In this document: positions 20,956 to 29,587 of the stretch, piece after piece
Numbering within the stretch: the first letter of the stretch is position 1
Layout of the letters: every line of letters begins with the position of its first letter
Assembly: GCF_000412335.2 (NCBI RefSeq)
Contig: NZ_KE161030.1
Span: 3,898,626 to 3,962,625, forward strand
DNA: 64,000 nucleotides
Direction of reading: 5' to 3'
DNA from: Cedecea davisae DSM 4568
GTDB taxonomy: Bacteria > Pseudomonadota > Gammaproteobacteria > Enterobacterales > Enterobacteriaceae
Notes under the pieces: generated by a model
Database searches by the model: none
Seen by the model: only the letters and a program-made list of their open reading frames with translations
Told to the model about the DNA's origin: nothing
Program-made: the position numbers and the translations under genes

Positions 20956-22425
20956 TCAGTCGCACCAGTGGTTGACGCCGTTGCCCGTCGCCAGATAAAT
21001 GCTCTTTTGCTGCATCCAGGCTTTCAGCCCCTGAACGCCCTTTTCGCGGCCCAGACCGCTCTCTTTAAAGCCCCCAAACGGGGTCGAAATTGCAAAGACT
21101 TTGTAGGTGTTAATCCACACCGTGCCTGCTTCCAGCTGCTCGCTCAGGCGCAGAGCCCGGCCGGTATCCCGCGTCCAGATACCTGCCGCAAGGCCGTAAA
21201 CCGAGTCATTAGCCTCGCGAATCAACGCTGCTTCATCGCTAAAAGGCATGGCGACCAGCACCGGGCCGAAGATCTCTTCCTGGCAGGCGCGGGCGCTATT
21301 CCTCAGCCCTTCAACGATCGTAGGCTGGAAGAAACTGCCGGTTGCCAATTGCGGATCGGCCGGGATCTCCCCGCCGCATAGCACGCGGCCCCCCTCACGC
21401 TTCGCCAGTTCTACGTACTCCTGTACGCTCTGACGATGCTTGTCGTTAATCAACGGCCCCATATGCACGCCGTCAGTGAAGGGATGGCCGATGCGCAGCC
21501 CGCGAGTGATTTCCAACAGGCGCGCCATCAGTTGCGGATAAACGCTTTCATGAATAAACAGGCGTGAACCGGCGATGCATGCCTGTCCTGCCGAGCTGAA
21601 AATGCCGTAGCAGATCCCGCGTGCGGCCTGCTCAATATCAGCATCTTCCAAAACGATGGTCGGGGATTTACCGCCCAGTTCGAGCGAGGCAGGAATAAGC
21701 TTTTCTGCCGCTACGTGCGCCAGATGGCGGCCTGTGGTGGTGCCACCGGTAAAAGAGATCTTCCGTACCTTAGGGTGACGTGCCAGCGCATCGCCGATCG
21801 TCGAACCCTTGCCCGGCAATACGCTCAGCAGCCCGGCAGGCAGCCCGGCCTGTTCAAAAATACGCGCCAGCTCCAGCGCCATCAGCGGCGTGGCTTCGGC
21901 GGGTTTGAGGATCACCGCATTACCGGCTGCAATGGCCGGGGCGACTTTTTGCATTTCGCTGGCAATCGGCGAATTCCACGGCGTAATCGCTGCCACCACG
22001 CCAAGCGGCTCATAGCGGCTTAGCGTCAGTAAGTCAGCCTGCCGTGGCGTGGGCAATTCACCCTCCAGCAGCTCGCAGGCAGCAGCAAAATAGCGCGCAG
22101 TTCCCGCCGCGCTCATCACCAGCCCGCGCGCTTCCGCCAGAGGTTTACCGTTATCGCGGCTCTGCATGCGCGCCAGGTCATCGAGGCGAGACTCAATCAG
22201 ATCCGCCACCCTGTGCAGGATCTTCGCGCGGTTGTGAGGCAGACTATTTCGCCATGCAGGATCGCGCCATGCGCGCTCTCCGGCCGCAATAGCATCCTGC
22301 AGATCCTCCAGACTTGCTGCGTTCAGCGTGGCGTTAAGCGAACCATCAGCAGGAAAATAACTTTGCAGCAAGTTACCGCCGCCGCGCCGCCACTGCCCGC
22401 CAATAAAAATATTCAACTCTTCCAT
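20956..22425 (-). CDS. NAD(P)-dependent aldehyde dehydrogenase
   Basis: The product is 489 aa, a normal ALDH length. The general-base segment is SLELGGKSP, the catalytic cysteine is in SSAGQACIAGSR, the coenzyme motif is FTGGTTTGRH, and the cofactor-contact segment is EEIFGPVL. The substrate is unknown; a semialdehyde or aldehyde from the aromatic pathway, perhaps made by the neighbouring ThDP enzyme, is the likely one. It is 9 bp from the aspartate-dehydrogenase-like gene. Confidence 0.85.
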   Translation of the reverse strand: MEELNIFIGGQWRRGGGNLLQSYFPADGSLNATLNAASLEDLQDAIAAGERAWRDPAWRNSLPHNRAKILHRVADLIESRLDDLARMQSRDNGKPLAEARGLVMSAAGTARYFAAACELLEGELPTPRQADLLTLSRYEPLGVVAAITPWNSPIASEMQKVAPAIAAGNAVILKPAEATPLMALELARIFEQAGLPAGLLSVLPGKGSTIGDALARHPKVRKISFTGGTTTGRHLAHVAAEKLIPASLELGGKSPTIVLEDADIEQAARGICYGIFSSAGQACIAGSRLFIHESVYPQLMARLLEITRGLRIGHPFTDGVHMGPLINDKHRQSVQEYVELAKREGGRVLCGGEIPADPQLATGSFFQPTIVEGLRNSARACQEEIFGPVLVAMPFSDEAALIREANDSVYGLAAGIWTRDTGRALRLSEQLEAGTVWINTYKVFAISTPFGGFKESGLGREKGVQGLKAWMQQKSIYLATGNGVNHWCD

Positions 22426-22434
22426 CGTAGCTCC

Positions 22435-23205
22435 TCAGCGCTTTGCCAGTTCGCGGCAGGCGCGTACCGCGCTGAGTGCCGCCAGAGTGGAGGTTTTCGG
22501 ATTGCTGGCAAGCGGCAGGCCGCTCAGCTCGAGATGAAACTCACCAAACCCCCCTTCGACGTGCAGCGTGTGGGTATTGCGTTTCGTGGCCGGGTCAACC
22601 ATCAGCTGTACGCGGGTGTCATCCATCCCAATGCCGCCGAGCGCCACGGTCGCAGCAACGTTGGCGTTAGCCGGAAACAGACGCGCCGCTTCACGGGCGC
22701 TGCCTTCAAAGAAAACCTGCGCTTCAGATACTGCATTAAGATCGATAAGTTGCTCAGCGTAGCTGCCGCGCCAGCTTGCCGGGCTTTTGCGCGACCGATA
22801 GGTCACTCGTTCAAGCCCGCCCTCTTTTGCCGCAGCCAGCCCATCTATACCTGCCACGGCGCCGGAGAGCAGCGTCAGATTGCCGCCCGCATTAAGCAGG
22901 CGTTGTTCCAGCGCGCTATCTGCCAGCGCGCCGGTAGAGATCACCGCCAGATCCCAGCCTCGACGCAAAATCTCTTCGCCGTACTGCGCCACCGCCTGCT
23001 GGCTGGCACACTCCAGCACCAGGTCGGGCGTATCAGCGCACTCCATCGGCGAGATCAGCGCCTCCACCGCACCACCAAACTGCGATCGGATCGCGGCATG
23101 GTGAGATTCACGAGCCACAATCCAGCCGATGGAAACCTGAGCAGGCAGGCGCTCAATCACCGCCTGCGCCATTGCCCCATAGCCAATTAACATGATCTTT
23201 TTCAT
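22435..23205 (-). CDS. aspartate dehydrogenase-like oxidoreductase (NadX family)
   Basis: The product is 256 aa with an N-terminal Rossmann motif LIGYGAMAQAV (residues 6-16), then the family segments LLSGAVAGIDGLAAA, FPANANVAATVALGGIG and NPKTSTLAALS. L-aspartate dehydrogenases form iminoaspartate/oxaloacetate with NAD(P)+. No nadA or nadC is nearby, so a NAD-biosynthesis role is unlikely here. Oxidation or reduction of an amino or imino acid in the catabolic pathway is an inference. Confidence 0.75.
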   Translation of the reverse strand: MKKIMLIGYGAMAQAVIERLPAQVSIGWIVARESHHAAIRSQFGGAVEALISPMECADTPDLVLECASQQAVAQYGEEILRRGWDLAVISTGALADSALEQRLLNAGGNLTLLSGAVAGIDGLAAAKEGGLERVTYRSRKSPASWRGSYAEQLIDLNAVSEAQVFFEGSAREAARLFPANANVAATVALGGIGMDDTRVQLMVDPATKRNTHTLHVEGGFGEFHLELSGLPLASNPKTSTLAALSAVRACRELAKR

Positions 23206-23214
23206 GATGCTTCC

Positions 23215-24009
23215 TTACAGATGGCGACAAAAACCGCCGGAAACGTCCAGCGCGGCACCCGTGGTAAACGAGGCCAGCGGCGAGGCCAGGAACAGCAGAG
23301 CCTGGGCAGGCTCCTGCGGCTTGCCGAGGCGGGCCATAGGAATACCGCGTTTACGGGCAATATCTGCCGTCCACTCCGCCCAGCTCTGGCTTTTATCCGC
23401 ACGATTTTCAAAGCGACGCTGCCACTGCCCGGACTCCACCATGCCAAGAAGAATTGAGTTCACCCGAATGCCTTTGCTCACCAGCTCTTTTGAAAGCGTA
23501 AGTGTCATGTTCAACAACGCCGCACGGGCCGCAGAGGTGGCGATCATGTGCTCCTCCGGCTGGAGTGCCAGCAGTGAGTTCACGCAGGTAATCGAGGCGA
23601 TATCCGATTGCTCCAGCTGCGGCTGAAACGCCTGAACGGGGTTGATGACGCCGAACAGCTTAAGCCCGGCTTCGTGCAGCCATGCCTCACGCGGAGTCTC
23701 ATTGAAGTGCGCAACATAGCCCTGCCCGGCGTTGTTGATCAGCATATCCACCGCGCCAAAGCGAGATTTCACCGCATCTGCAAACGCCAGTACCTCATCA
23801 GAATTCAGCACATCGCAGCGATAAGAGAAAATCTCCCCGCTGGGGTATTCGTTTTGCAGCGCAGCGTGCGCGCTGGCGAGCCGGTCCTGGTCGCGGCCAC
23901 AGAGGGCGACTTTTGCCCCTTCACCCAGCAGCAGGCGCAGCGTTTCAAAGCCAATGCCGGAAGAACCGCCGGTGACTACCGCTACGCGCCCGTCAATTTG
24001 TGCATTCAT
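23215..24009 (-). CDS. SDR-fold protein lacking the canonical Tyr-Lys pair
   Basis: The product is 264 aa with the cofactor motif TGGSSGIG at 13-20 and NNAG at 92-95. Ser145 (VNSLL) is in place. Counting the usual 13-residue spacing puts Thr158 and Arg162 where YxxxK should be (ATSAARAAL). Some divergent SDR groups share this, so it may use another chemistry or bind rather than reduce. I chose the ATG of MNAQIDGRVAVVTGG, which overlaps the alpha/beta hydrolase gene by 17 bp. A longer in-frame version reaches 24183. Confidence 0.72.
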   Translation of the reverse strand: MNAQIDGRVAVVTGGSSGIGFETLRLLLGEGAKVALCGRDQDRLASAHAALQNEYPSGEIFSYRCDVLNSDEVLAFADAVKSRFGAVDMLINNAGQGYVAHFNETPREAWLHEAGLKLFGVINPVQAFQPQLEQSDIASITCVNSLLALQPEEHMIATSAARAALLNMTLTLSKELVSKGIRVNSILLGMVESGQWQRRFENRADKSQSWAEWTADIARKRGIPMARLGKPQEPAQALLFLASPLASFTTGAALDVSGGFCRHL

Positions 24010-24763
24010 CGCGCACCTCTTCGTTAATGCGTAAAAGCTGTTGGTTAAAAAACGCGTCGTTATCGAGATAGCTGGCATGCCCGGCCTGCGGGATGCTAAT
24101 AAAAGGCATGCCATAGCGAAGAGCCAGCCCTTGCACCAGCTCCGGCTGGGTAATGGCATCTTGCTCCCCGCACCAGACTTCAAACGCGCCGGAATAACGC
24201 TTTAGCCAGCCGTGAATATCGTCGTGTACCAGCATCCAGGCCGCGGCCAGATAGCCATCGGGGTTAAGCTTGCGCATCCCCGCCGCTATCGTGGCGATAT
24301 CTTCCGCACTCGCGCCGGGGCGCAGCAGCTTCGCAGCCCGGGTTTGCGCCAGAATTTCACCGCCGAGCGCCATCTGTTGCTCACGGTTGCGCCACACCTG
24401 CTCGCGCTGTTCCGCCGCGGCCTGGCCGTATCCTTGAGCGGCATCCGCCAGCACCAGATGCAGTACGCGCTCCGGGTACTTCGCGGCAAACGCGCTGGCG
24501 ACCAGCGCGCCCAGAGAATGGCCAACCAGCACCGCCCGCCAGATGCCAGCGCGGTCGAGCATCGCCGCCAGCGCGTCGGCATAATCCCCCGCATTCGCAC
24601 GCTCGGCCGCCAGTATTGGGTTTTCGCCATAACCGGGCATGTCCCACGCCAGCACGCGAAAACCGTTTAGCGACATCTGCTTATGCCAGGAAGCTGCGCC
24701 GGAACTAATGCCATGCAGCAGCATCAGCGGGATACCGCTTCCCTGTTCACGAAAGCCCGTCAT
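23993..24763 (-). CDS. alpha/beta hydrolase, possible meta-cleavage product hydrolase
   Basis: The product is 256 aa. The nucleophile is Ser83 in GHSLGAL, the acid is in CGEQDAIT and the histidine is in QAGHASYLDN. The oxyanion-hole motif is LHGISSGAASW. Such hydrolases split the C-C bond of meta-cleavage products (BphD/MhpC type), which fits the extradiol dioxygenase in the same operon; esters or lactones remain possible substrates. Confidence 0.78.
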   Translation of the reverse strand: MTGFREQGSGIPLMLLHGISSGAASWHKQMSLNGFRVLAWDMPGYGENPILAAERANAGDYADALAAMLDRAGIWRAVLVGHSLGALVASAFAAKYPERVLHLVLADAAQGYGQAAAEQREQVWRNREQQMALGGEILAQTRAAKLLRPGASAEDIATIAAGMRKLNPDGYLAAAWMLVHDDIHGWLKRYSGAFEVWCGEQDAITQPELVQGLALRYGMPFISIPQAGHASYLDNDAFFNQQLLRINEEVRDECTN

Positions 24764-24772
24764 AGCGCCCCC

Positions 24773-25303
24773 TTAGCCCCGCTTCACTTTTGAGAGCGGG
24801 TGGTCTTCCGGGTAGGTCGGGATTTCCGGCTTGTTGGTCCCCAGCATGACGCACATCAGCGCCTCTTCTTCGCCGTGGTTAAACAGCCCGCGATAGATTC
24901 CCGGCGGCACGGAGATCAAATCGCGCTCGCGCAGCACGGTTTCGGTGTAGTTATCACCGTCCTGGATCATCAGGGTGATTTGTCCTTTGAGCATGAAAAA
25001 CACCTCCTCCACATCATCGTGCAGGTGCAGGGGTCCTTCGCACTTCGATGGCAGCACCATGGTAGAGAAGGTAAAGTGCTCCGCCTGAACGGTGTTGGTA
25101 TCACTCGCCACCCCCGTCGCCCCCGTACCGATGTAACGCATCTGCGCACGGCGGTATTTCGGATCGAAATCGGCCTGAAACTTCAGCGCGTTCCAGTCAT
25201 ATTTACGGCCTTCGAAGCGCGCAACGCGCGACTCGACCCACTCTTCCATCGTCAGGTGTTCAGGTTTAATGCCTGGTTTTGCAGTTATGGTTGAATCAGT
25301 CAT
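24773..25303 (-). CDS. cupin-domain protein
   Basis: The product is 176 aa with a single cupin barrel. Motif 1 is HLHDDVEEVFFMLKG, with H93 and H95 plus a Glu at about 99-100 as metal ligands. In motif 2 (PPGIYRGLFN) the usual His of PxGxxH is Arg138, so a three-His-one-Glu site is not complete; His143 might compensate. It could be a dioxygenase, an isomerase or a binding protein. It lies between the hydrolase and MFS genes with 9-10 bp gaps. Confidence 0.72.
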   Translation of the reverse strand: MTDSTITAKPGIKPEHLTMEEWVESRVARFEGRKYDWNALKFQADFDPKYRRAQMRYIGTGATGVASDTNTVQAEHFTFSTMVLPSKCEGPLHLHDDVEEVFFMLKGQITLMIQDGDNYTETVLRERDLISVPPGIYRGLFNHGEEEALMCVMLGTNKPEIPTYPEDHPLSKVKRG

Positions 25304-25313
25304 GACACTCTCC

Positions 25314-26570
25314 TCAGTAACGTCGCAGCAGCGGCAGTAACAGGACGCAGCCCACCGCCGCCATCACCGCCAGAAAAATCAGCCCGGAATCCATGCTGTG
25401 GGTGAAAGCAATTAATGCGCCCATCACCGCTGGCGACAGCGCGCCCGCAAAGTTTCCCAGCCCGTTGAAGATGCCGCCCGCCGTGGCGCTTACCCGTGGG
25501 TGAGTAGCCTTCGCCAGCAAGGCGAAAATGTTGGGGGCTCCGGTGCCCCACATAAAAGTGCTAAAGCTCATCGCCGCAATCACGGCCAGCGGAGTATCAA
25601 GGTGCATGACCACCACCAGCCCAATAGCCGCCCCTGCCATTGAAATAAAACAGGCGGCGGCACGTTTATCGACCCGGTCCGAGAGCCATGCGCCAATAAT
25701 CTCGCCTGCCAGCATGGCGATAAATGGCATCGACGACAGCCAGCCCGCATGCTCAAGATGAATTCCTTTACCTTTAATCAGGTAGCCGGGCAGCCAGCCG
25801 TTTATGCCCCACAGGTAGGTGAGAAACGCGATATTAAAAATGCAGATGATCCAGAAGTGCGGGCTGACAAACAGCTCACGCCGGGCTGCTCGCCGCTCAT
25901 CCTGCGAAGTCTGTGATGTTGTGGGTTTAGCCTCCAGGCGGATCCCGCGCAGGCCGATACGCACAAAGACAAGCACCGGCACGGTAAGCAGCGCCATCAC
26001 GAAGAAGGTGCTCTGCCAGCCAAAGGTGTTAAGCAGCCAGAGGGAAAGCGGAAAACCAATCGCCGCGCCCACGGGCGTACCCAACAGCCACAGCATGGTG
26101 GCGCGAGCCTGCAGGTGCTGCGGGAAGCTATGACGCACAATGGCGAACGCCAGCGGGAACAGTGGCCCTTCCGCCACGCCGAGCAGGATGCGCAGCACGA
26201 TCATTAGCGTGTAGTTATGGGTAAAGCCCATCGCCACCATCAGCACACACCACACCGCCATCATGCCGGTGAGCAGTCGCAGTGGCGCAATTTTGTCTCC
26301 CAGACCGCTTAAAAATACCGACGAAAAGCCGTAGCTCAGCAGGAAGGCGCTCATCAGAATGCCGAGCCGCGTGGTATCAAAATCAATGCCCATCGCCTGC
26401 TGGAAATGGCTATCGGAAAAAAGCGCCGCAATGCTGATTTTGTCGAAAAATGCCAGCAGTACACAGGCAAGCAGCGACAACGGAATAGCCCAGCGCACCG
26501 CCTTTTCAGGCGTGCGGGTCCCCTCACCGCCTGCCTCAACGGGCGCGGTGTTGGTCTCAAAAGTGGTCAT
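25314..26570 (-). CDS. MFS transporter of the operon, organic-anion type
   Basis: The product is 418 aa with about twelve membrane segments in two halves. The sequence resembles the anion:cation symporter group, members of which import aromatic and sugar acids: FFDKISIAALFSDSHF in TM1, GVAEGPLFPLAFAIV in the first half and YLWGINGWLPGYL in the second. It presumably imports the substrate of the surrounding enzymes. A second MFS gene is divergent at the other end of the cluster. Confidence 0.82.
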   Translation of the reverse strand: MTTFETNTAPVEAGGEGTRTPEKAVRWAIPLSLLACVLLAFFDKISIAALFSDSHFQQAMGIDFDTTRLGILMSAFLLSYGFSSVFLSGLGDKIAPLRLLTGMMAVWCVLMVAMGFTHNYTLMIVLRILLGVAEGPLFPLAFAIVRHSFPQHLQARATMLWLLGTPVGAAIGFPLSLWLLNTFGWQSTFFVMALLTVPVLVFVRIGLRGIRLEAKPTTSQTSQDERRAARRELFVSPHFWIICIFNIAFLTYLWGINGWLPGYLIKGKGIHLEHAGWLSSMPFIAMLAGEIIGAWLSDRVDKRAAACFISMAGAAIGLVVVMHLDTPLAVIAAMSFSTFMWGTGAPNIFALLAKATHPRVSATAGGIFNGLGNFAGALSPAVMGALIAFTHSMDSGLIFLAVMAAVGCVLLLPLLRRY

Positions 26571-26595
26571 GTCTCCCCCTACGGGTGCGGATTAG

Positions 26596-27783
26596 CTATC
26601 GCAGTGACATCAGTGAAAACGTCGGGTCGGTAAGCGGCACGGCCGATAAATCCCGCCCCGCCGCCATCCAGCGTTTCGCCAGCTTGACGGTGCGCGCATC
26701 GTTAAACGCCACCAGTTGGGTCAGCCGTCCGTGCTCATCCAGCGAGAAGAACAGCGAATCTTCACGCACTGTGGTTGTGCTGCCAGGCTGCGGAATACCG
26801 AGGATCTGGATATTGTGCTGGTATTGATCCGACCACAGCCACGGCGCGTCGTCGTAGCCCGGCGCATCAGGGTTAAGCATCGCTTTGGCCGTTGCCACCG
26901 CCTGGTTCTGGGCAAATGCCCACGACTGAATGCACAGTCCGAAGTGATGGTGCTGCGCCACATCGCCCGCGGCAAAGACGGACGGATCCGACGTGCGCCC
27001 CTGTGAATCCACCACGATCCCACGCTCGATGTTAAGCCCGGCGTCACGGGCCAGCTCCAGGTTGAGATCGACGCCGATCCCGACAACAACGGCGTCGAAG
27101 CTTTCACGTTTACCCTCGCAATGAATAACCGGCCGACCGTTATCATCCTCAAGCTCCAGCGCGCCAACGCCGGTACGGATATCCACGCCCTGCTCACGAT
27201 GAATAGTGGTTAATCTCTGAGAAACCTCGCCGCTGACAGAACGCATGCACAGCGCAGGCTGCTGCTCGAACAGTGTGACCGCCACGCCGCTTTTACGCGC
27301 GGAGGCGGCAATTTCAAGGCCTATCCAGCCGCCGCCGACAATCGCCAGCGTTTTGCTTCCCGCCAGGCGCGCTTTCAGACGCTGCGCATCCTGCCAGTGA
27401 CGCAGGGTGTAGACCTGAGGATGGTTGGCCCATGCCTCACCGGGCAGGCGCGCACGCCCCCCGGTAGCGATTAAAAGGGTGCTGTAGCTCAGGTGCTCGC
27501 CATTGCTTAAACGTACCGTTTTTGTATCGCAATCAAAGGACTCAGCGCGCAGCGGGCGATACCAGGTCAGGTTCAGCGCCTGCTGCACTTCCTCGGGAAA
27601 CAGGCGCGGCAGCACGGCATCCGGATCCAGCAGAGAAGCTTTGGAGAGCGGCGGGCGCTCGTAGAAATCCCACTCTTCTTCCGCCACGACGCAAATCTCG
27701 CCGTCAAAGCCCTCATCACGCAGCGTTTTTGCCGCCCAGCCACCGGCCTGACCGCCGCCAATTATGACAATGCGCGACGTCAT
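26596..27783 (-). CDS. ferredoxin reductase of the ring-hydroxylating oxygenase
   Basis: FAD- and NAD(P)H-binding reductase of the glutathione-reductase type (HcaD/BphA4-like). The product is 395 aa. The FAD motif is GGGQAGG at 9-15, PPLSKASL follows, the NAD motif is IVGGGWIGLEIAA, and FAAGDVAQ closes the FAD site. It should pass electrons to the Rieske ferredoxin encoded at the head of the operon. Its ATG overlaps the stop of the VOC gene in ATGA, which indicates translational coupling. Confidence 0.88.
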   Translation of the reverse strand: MTSRIVIIGGGQAGGWAAKTLRDEGFDGEICVVAEEEWDFYERPPLSKASLLDPDAVLPRLFPEEVQQALNLTWYRPLRAESFDCDTKTVRLSNGEHLSYSTLLIATGGRARLPGEAWANHPQVYTLRHWQDAQRLKARLAGSKTLAIVGGGWIGLEIAASARKSGVAVTLFEQQPALCMRSVSGEVSQRLTTIHREQGVDIRTGVGALELEDDNGRPVIHCEGKRESFDAVVVGIGVDLNLELARDAGLNIERGIVVDSQGRTSDPSVFAAGDVAQHHHFGLCIQSWAFAQNQAVATAKAMLNPDAPGYDDAPWLWSDQYQHNIQILGIPQPGSTTTVREDSLFFSLDEHGRLTQLVAFNDARTVKLAKRWMAAGRDLSAVPLTDPTFSLMSLR

Positions 27784-28706
27784 ACCGACTCCAACTTTTT
27801 TTGCTGGCGACGGGTGTCATGGTCGATGCCGCCTTCCACCGCCCATTCGGTAAAGGAGACCAGAGAGTGTTCAAGCTCGCGCGGCTGCCAGTTTTCGGTC
27901 AGGTAATCATCGTTGGTGTAATACTCAAACGCGCCGCCCGTAGGGCTGTTGACGTACCAGAAATAGGCTGACGAAACCGGATGGCGGCCAGGCCCGATAA
28001 AGGTGCTCCAGTTATTTTTGTTCATCGCGATCCCACCGCCGATCACCTCGTGGATATCACGCACGGTAAAGGCCACATGGTTAAGCCCGCGCTTGCGGTT
28101 AGGGAGCTGCAACAGGAAGAGGTTGTGATGGCCCCCGCGCACGCCGCAGCGCAGGAATACGGCGCGGTTGATGTAACGGTCTGAAACCTGGAAACCGAGC
28201 ACCTCACGATAGAACTTCTCCACCTCCGCCAGCGCTTCGACAAAAAATACTACGTGACCAACGTTGATTGGCTGGGCGCGATCGTAAACCGGGCTTGGCG
28301 TATCAACGCGGCGCACGTCGCCCCACTGGTTAATGGGTTCAACAATCAGATCAACCGGCTTCTGCTGGCTCACCTGCACGCGCAGGGTCATGCCATTTGG
28401 GTCGAGGCATTCCAGCGCACCGTCAACTTCGCAAAAACCGGGCTGGGATTGCAGCTTCGGACGCAAGGCATCCAGGTCTGCCTTCGTGGCGACCGCCCAG
28501 GTCATGCGTCGCAGGGTGTTGCCTGCTTCAAACGCAGGCGGCAGGTCCGGGCTATCAATTGCATTTAGCTCCACGCGCGCGCCGCTTAAGGTGGTAAAAA
28601 ACCGGCCGTCAGCATCGCCCGCCAGGCCAAAATCATGCATAAATTTGGCGCAGTGCGTCAGGTTATCAACGCCAAATTCCAGCTTTTCAATTCCGGTTAT
28701 ACTCAT
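27780..28706 (-). CDS. extradiol ring-cleavage dioxygenase (VOC superfamily)
   Basis: The product is 308 aa with two vicinal-oxygen-chelate modules, the size of type I extradiol dioxygenases. Fe(II) ligands are visible in the C-terminal domain: His151 (NVGHVVFFV), His210 (GLNHVAFTV) and Glu261 (GGAFEYYTND). It should open a catechol-type ring next to the diol. I chose the start MSITGIEKLEFGV; the in-frame start at 28730 is less likely. It is coupled to the reductase by a 4-bp overlap. Confidence 0.88.
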   Translation of the reverse strand: MSITGIEKLEFGVDNLTHCAKFMHDFGLAGDADGRFFTTLSGARVELNAIDSPDLPPAFEAGNTLRRMTWAVATKADLDALRPKLQSQPGFCEVDGALECLDPNGMTLRVQVSQQKPVDLIVEPINQWGDVRRVDTPSPVYDRAQPINVGHVVFFVEALAEVEKFYREVLGFQVSDRYINRAVFLRCGVRGGHHNLFLLQLPNRKRGLNHVAFTVRDIHEVIGGGIAMNKNNWSTFIGPGRHPVSSAYFWYVNSPTGGAFEYYTNDDYLTENWQPRELEHSLVSFTEWAVEGGIDHDTRRQQKKLESV

Positions 28707-28724
28707 CGTTCGTTGCCTCATCTG

Positions 28725-28737
28725 GCCCAAATTGGGC
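28725..28737. promoter_or_regulatory. palindrome in the iclR-VOC gap
   Basis: GCCCAA-A-TTGGGC is a perfect 13-bp palindrome in the 78-bp gap, the longest intergenic space inside the operon. It could be an operator or a processing or attenuation hairpin. I see no T-tract. Confidence 0.35.
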
Positions 28738-28784
28738 GTAAAACATGCCCGACGCAGTTAAGCGCCTGACGTTAACTCACTGAT

Positions 28785-29573
28785 TTAGCTGGCCTGTGAC
28801 AAATAACCTAAGAAGCCAGAAATTTTATCGGCCGCCAGACGAACGTCGTTTTGCAGACGTTCACGGTCCGTTTGCGGGATCTCTTCCGACGGCACGAGAA
28901 TGCTGACTACCGCTGCTACACGCCCGCTGCGGTCATACACCGGATAAACAATGGAGGAGATGCCGTGGCGGAAGAAAGATTCGCCGATTACATAGCCACG
29001 GGCTTTGTCCTGTTGCACCATCTGCCACAGGGCTTCGCGGTCGTGAAGCTGCCCGGGCGTGTTGCCAGGCAGGCGCTCGTGCGGGAACAACTGTTCAAAG
29101 TCAGCGCGAGAAATATCGGTTAACAACATGCGCCCCAGCGACGTGCAGTGCACGGGTAAACGGGTGCCAATACTGACCTGATTGATGCGCGAACCGGCGG
29201 CGCTGACGCGAGCGATGTAGATAATGTCCCGTCCGTCCCGAATAGCCAAATGACTGCTGCACTGGCTGATGTCCCGCAGCTGTTCAATCACCGGCTGGCC
29301 CACCTGCGCCACATCCAGCGAGGCGATGTACTCAAAGCCCAGCCGCAGCACATTCATGCCCAGCGAGAAGGTATTAGTGCGCGTATTACGCTCCAGAAAA
29401 CCCATGTACTCCAGCGTCTGCACCACGCGGTAGGCGGTTGCTTTCGGCATATCCACCAGCCGGTGCAGCTCGGCAAAGGTCAGTTCGCGATGCTGCTCGC
29501 CGAAGGCCAGCAACAGCTGTAGCCCGCGCTCAAGCCCCGGCACCAGATACTTCACTTCCTGATCGTTTGCCAT
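28785..29573 (-). CDS. IclR-family regulator of the catabolic cluster
   Basis: The product is 262 aa. The N-terminal winged helix-turn-helix is at about residues 30-55 (LTFAELHRLVDMPKATAYRV), and the C-terminal effector domain includes IYIARVSAAGSRINQ, LPVHCTSLGRMLL and GVSE-like GESFFRHGISSIVYPVYD. The gene lies inside the operon, so it is likely autoregulated. Its probable sites are the GTTTCA-N4-TGAAAC palindromes near 32018 and 32286. Confidence 0.88.
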   Translation of the reverse strand: MANDQEVKYLVPGLERGLQLLLAFGEQHRELTFAELHRLVDMPKATAYRVVQTLEYMGFLERNTRTNTFSLGMNVLRLGFEYIASLDVAQVGQPVIEQLRDISQCSSHLAIRDGRDIIYIARVSAAGSRINQVSIGTRLPVHCTSLGRMLLTDISRADFEQLFPHERLPGNTPGQLHDREALWQMVQQDKARGYVIGESFFRHGISSIVYPVYDRSGRVAAVVSILVPSEEIPQTDRERLQNDVRLAADKISGFLGYLSQAS

Positions 29574-29587
29574 AATCGCTTCACCCG

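Noticed and set aside
22435..23205. NAD biosynthesis role for the NadX-like gene
   Set aside because: No nadA or nadC partner is present and spacing ties it to catabolic genes.
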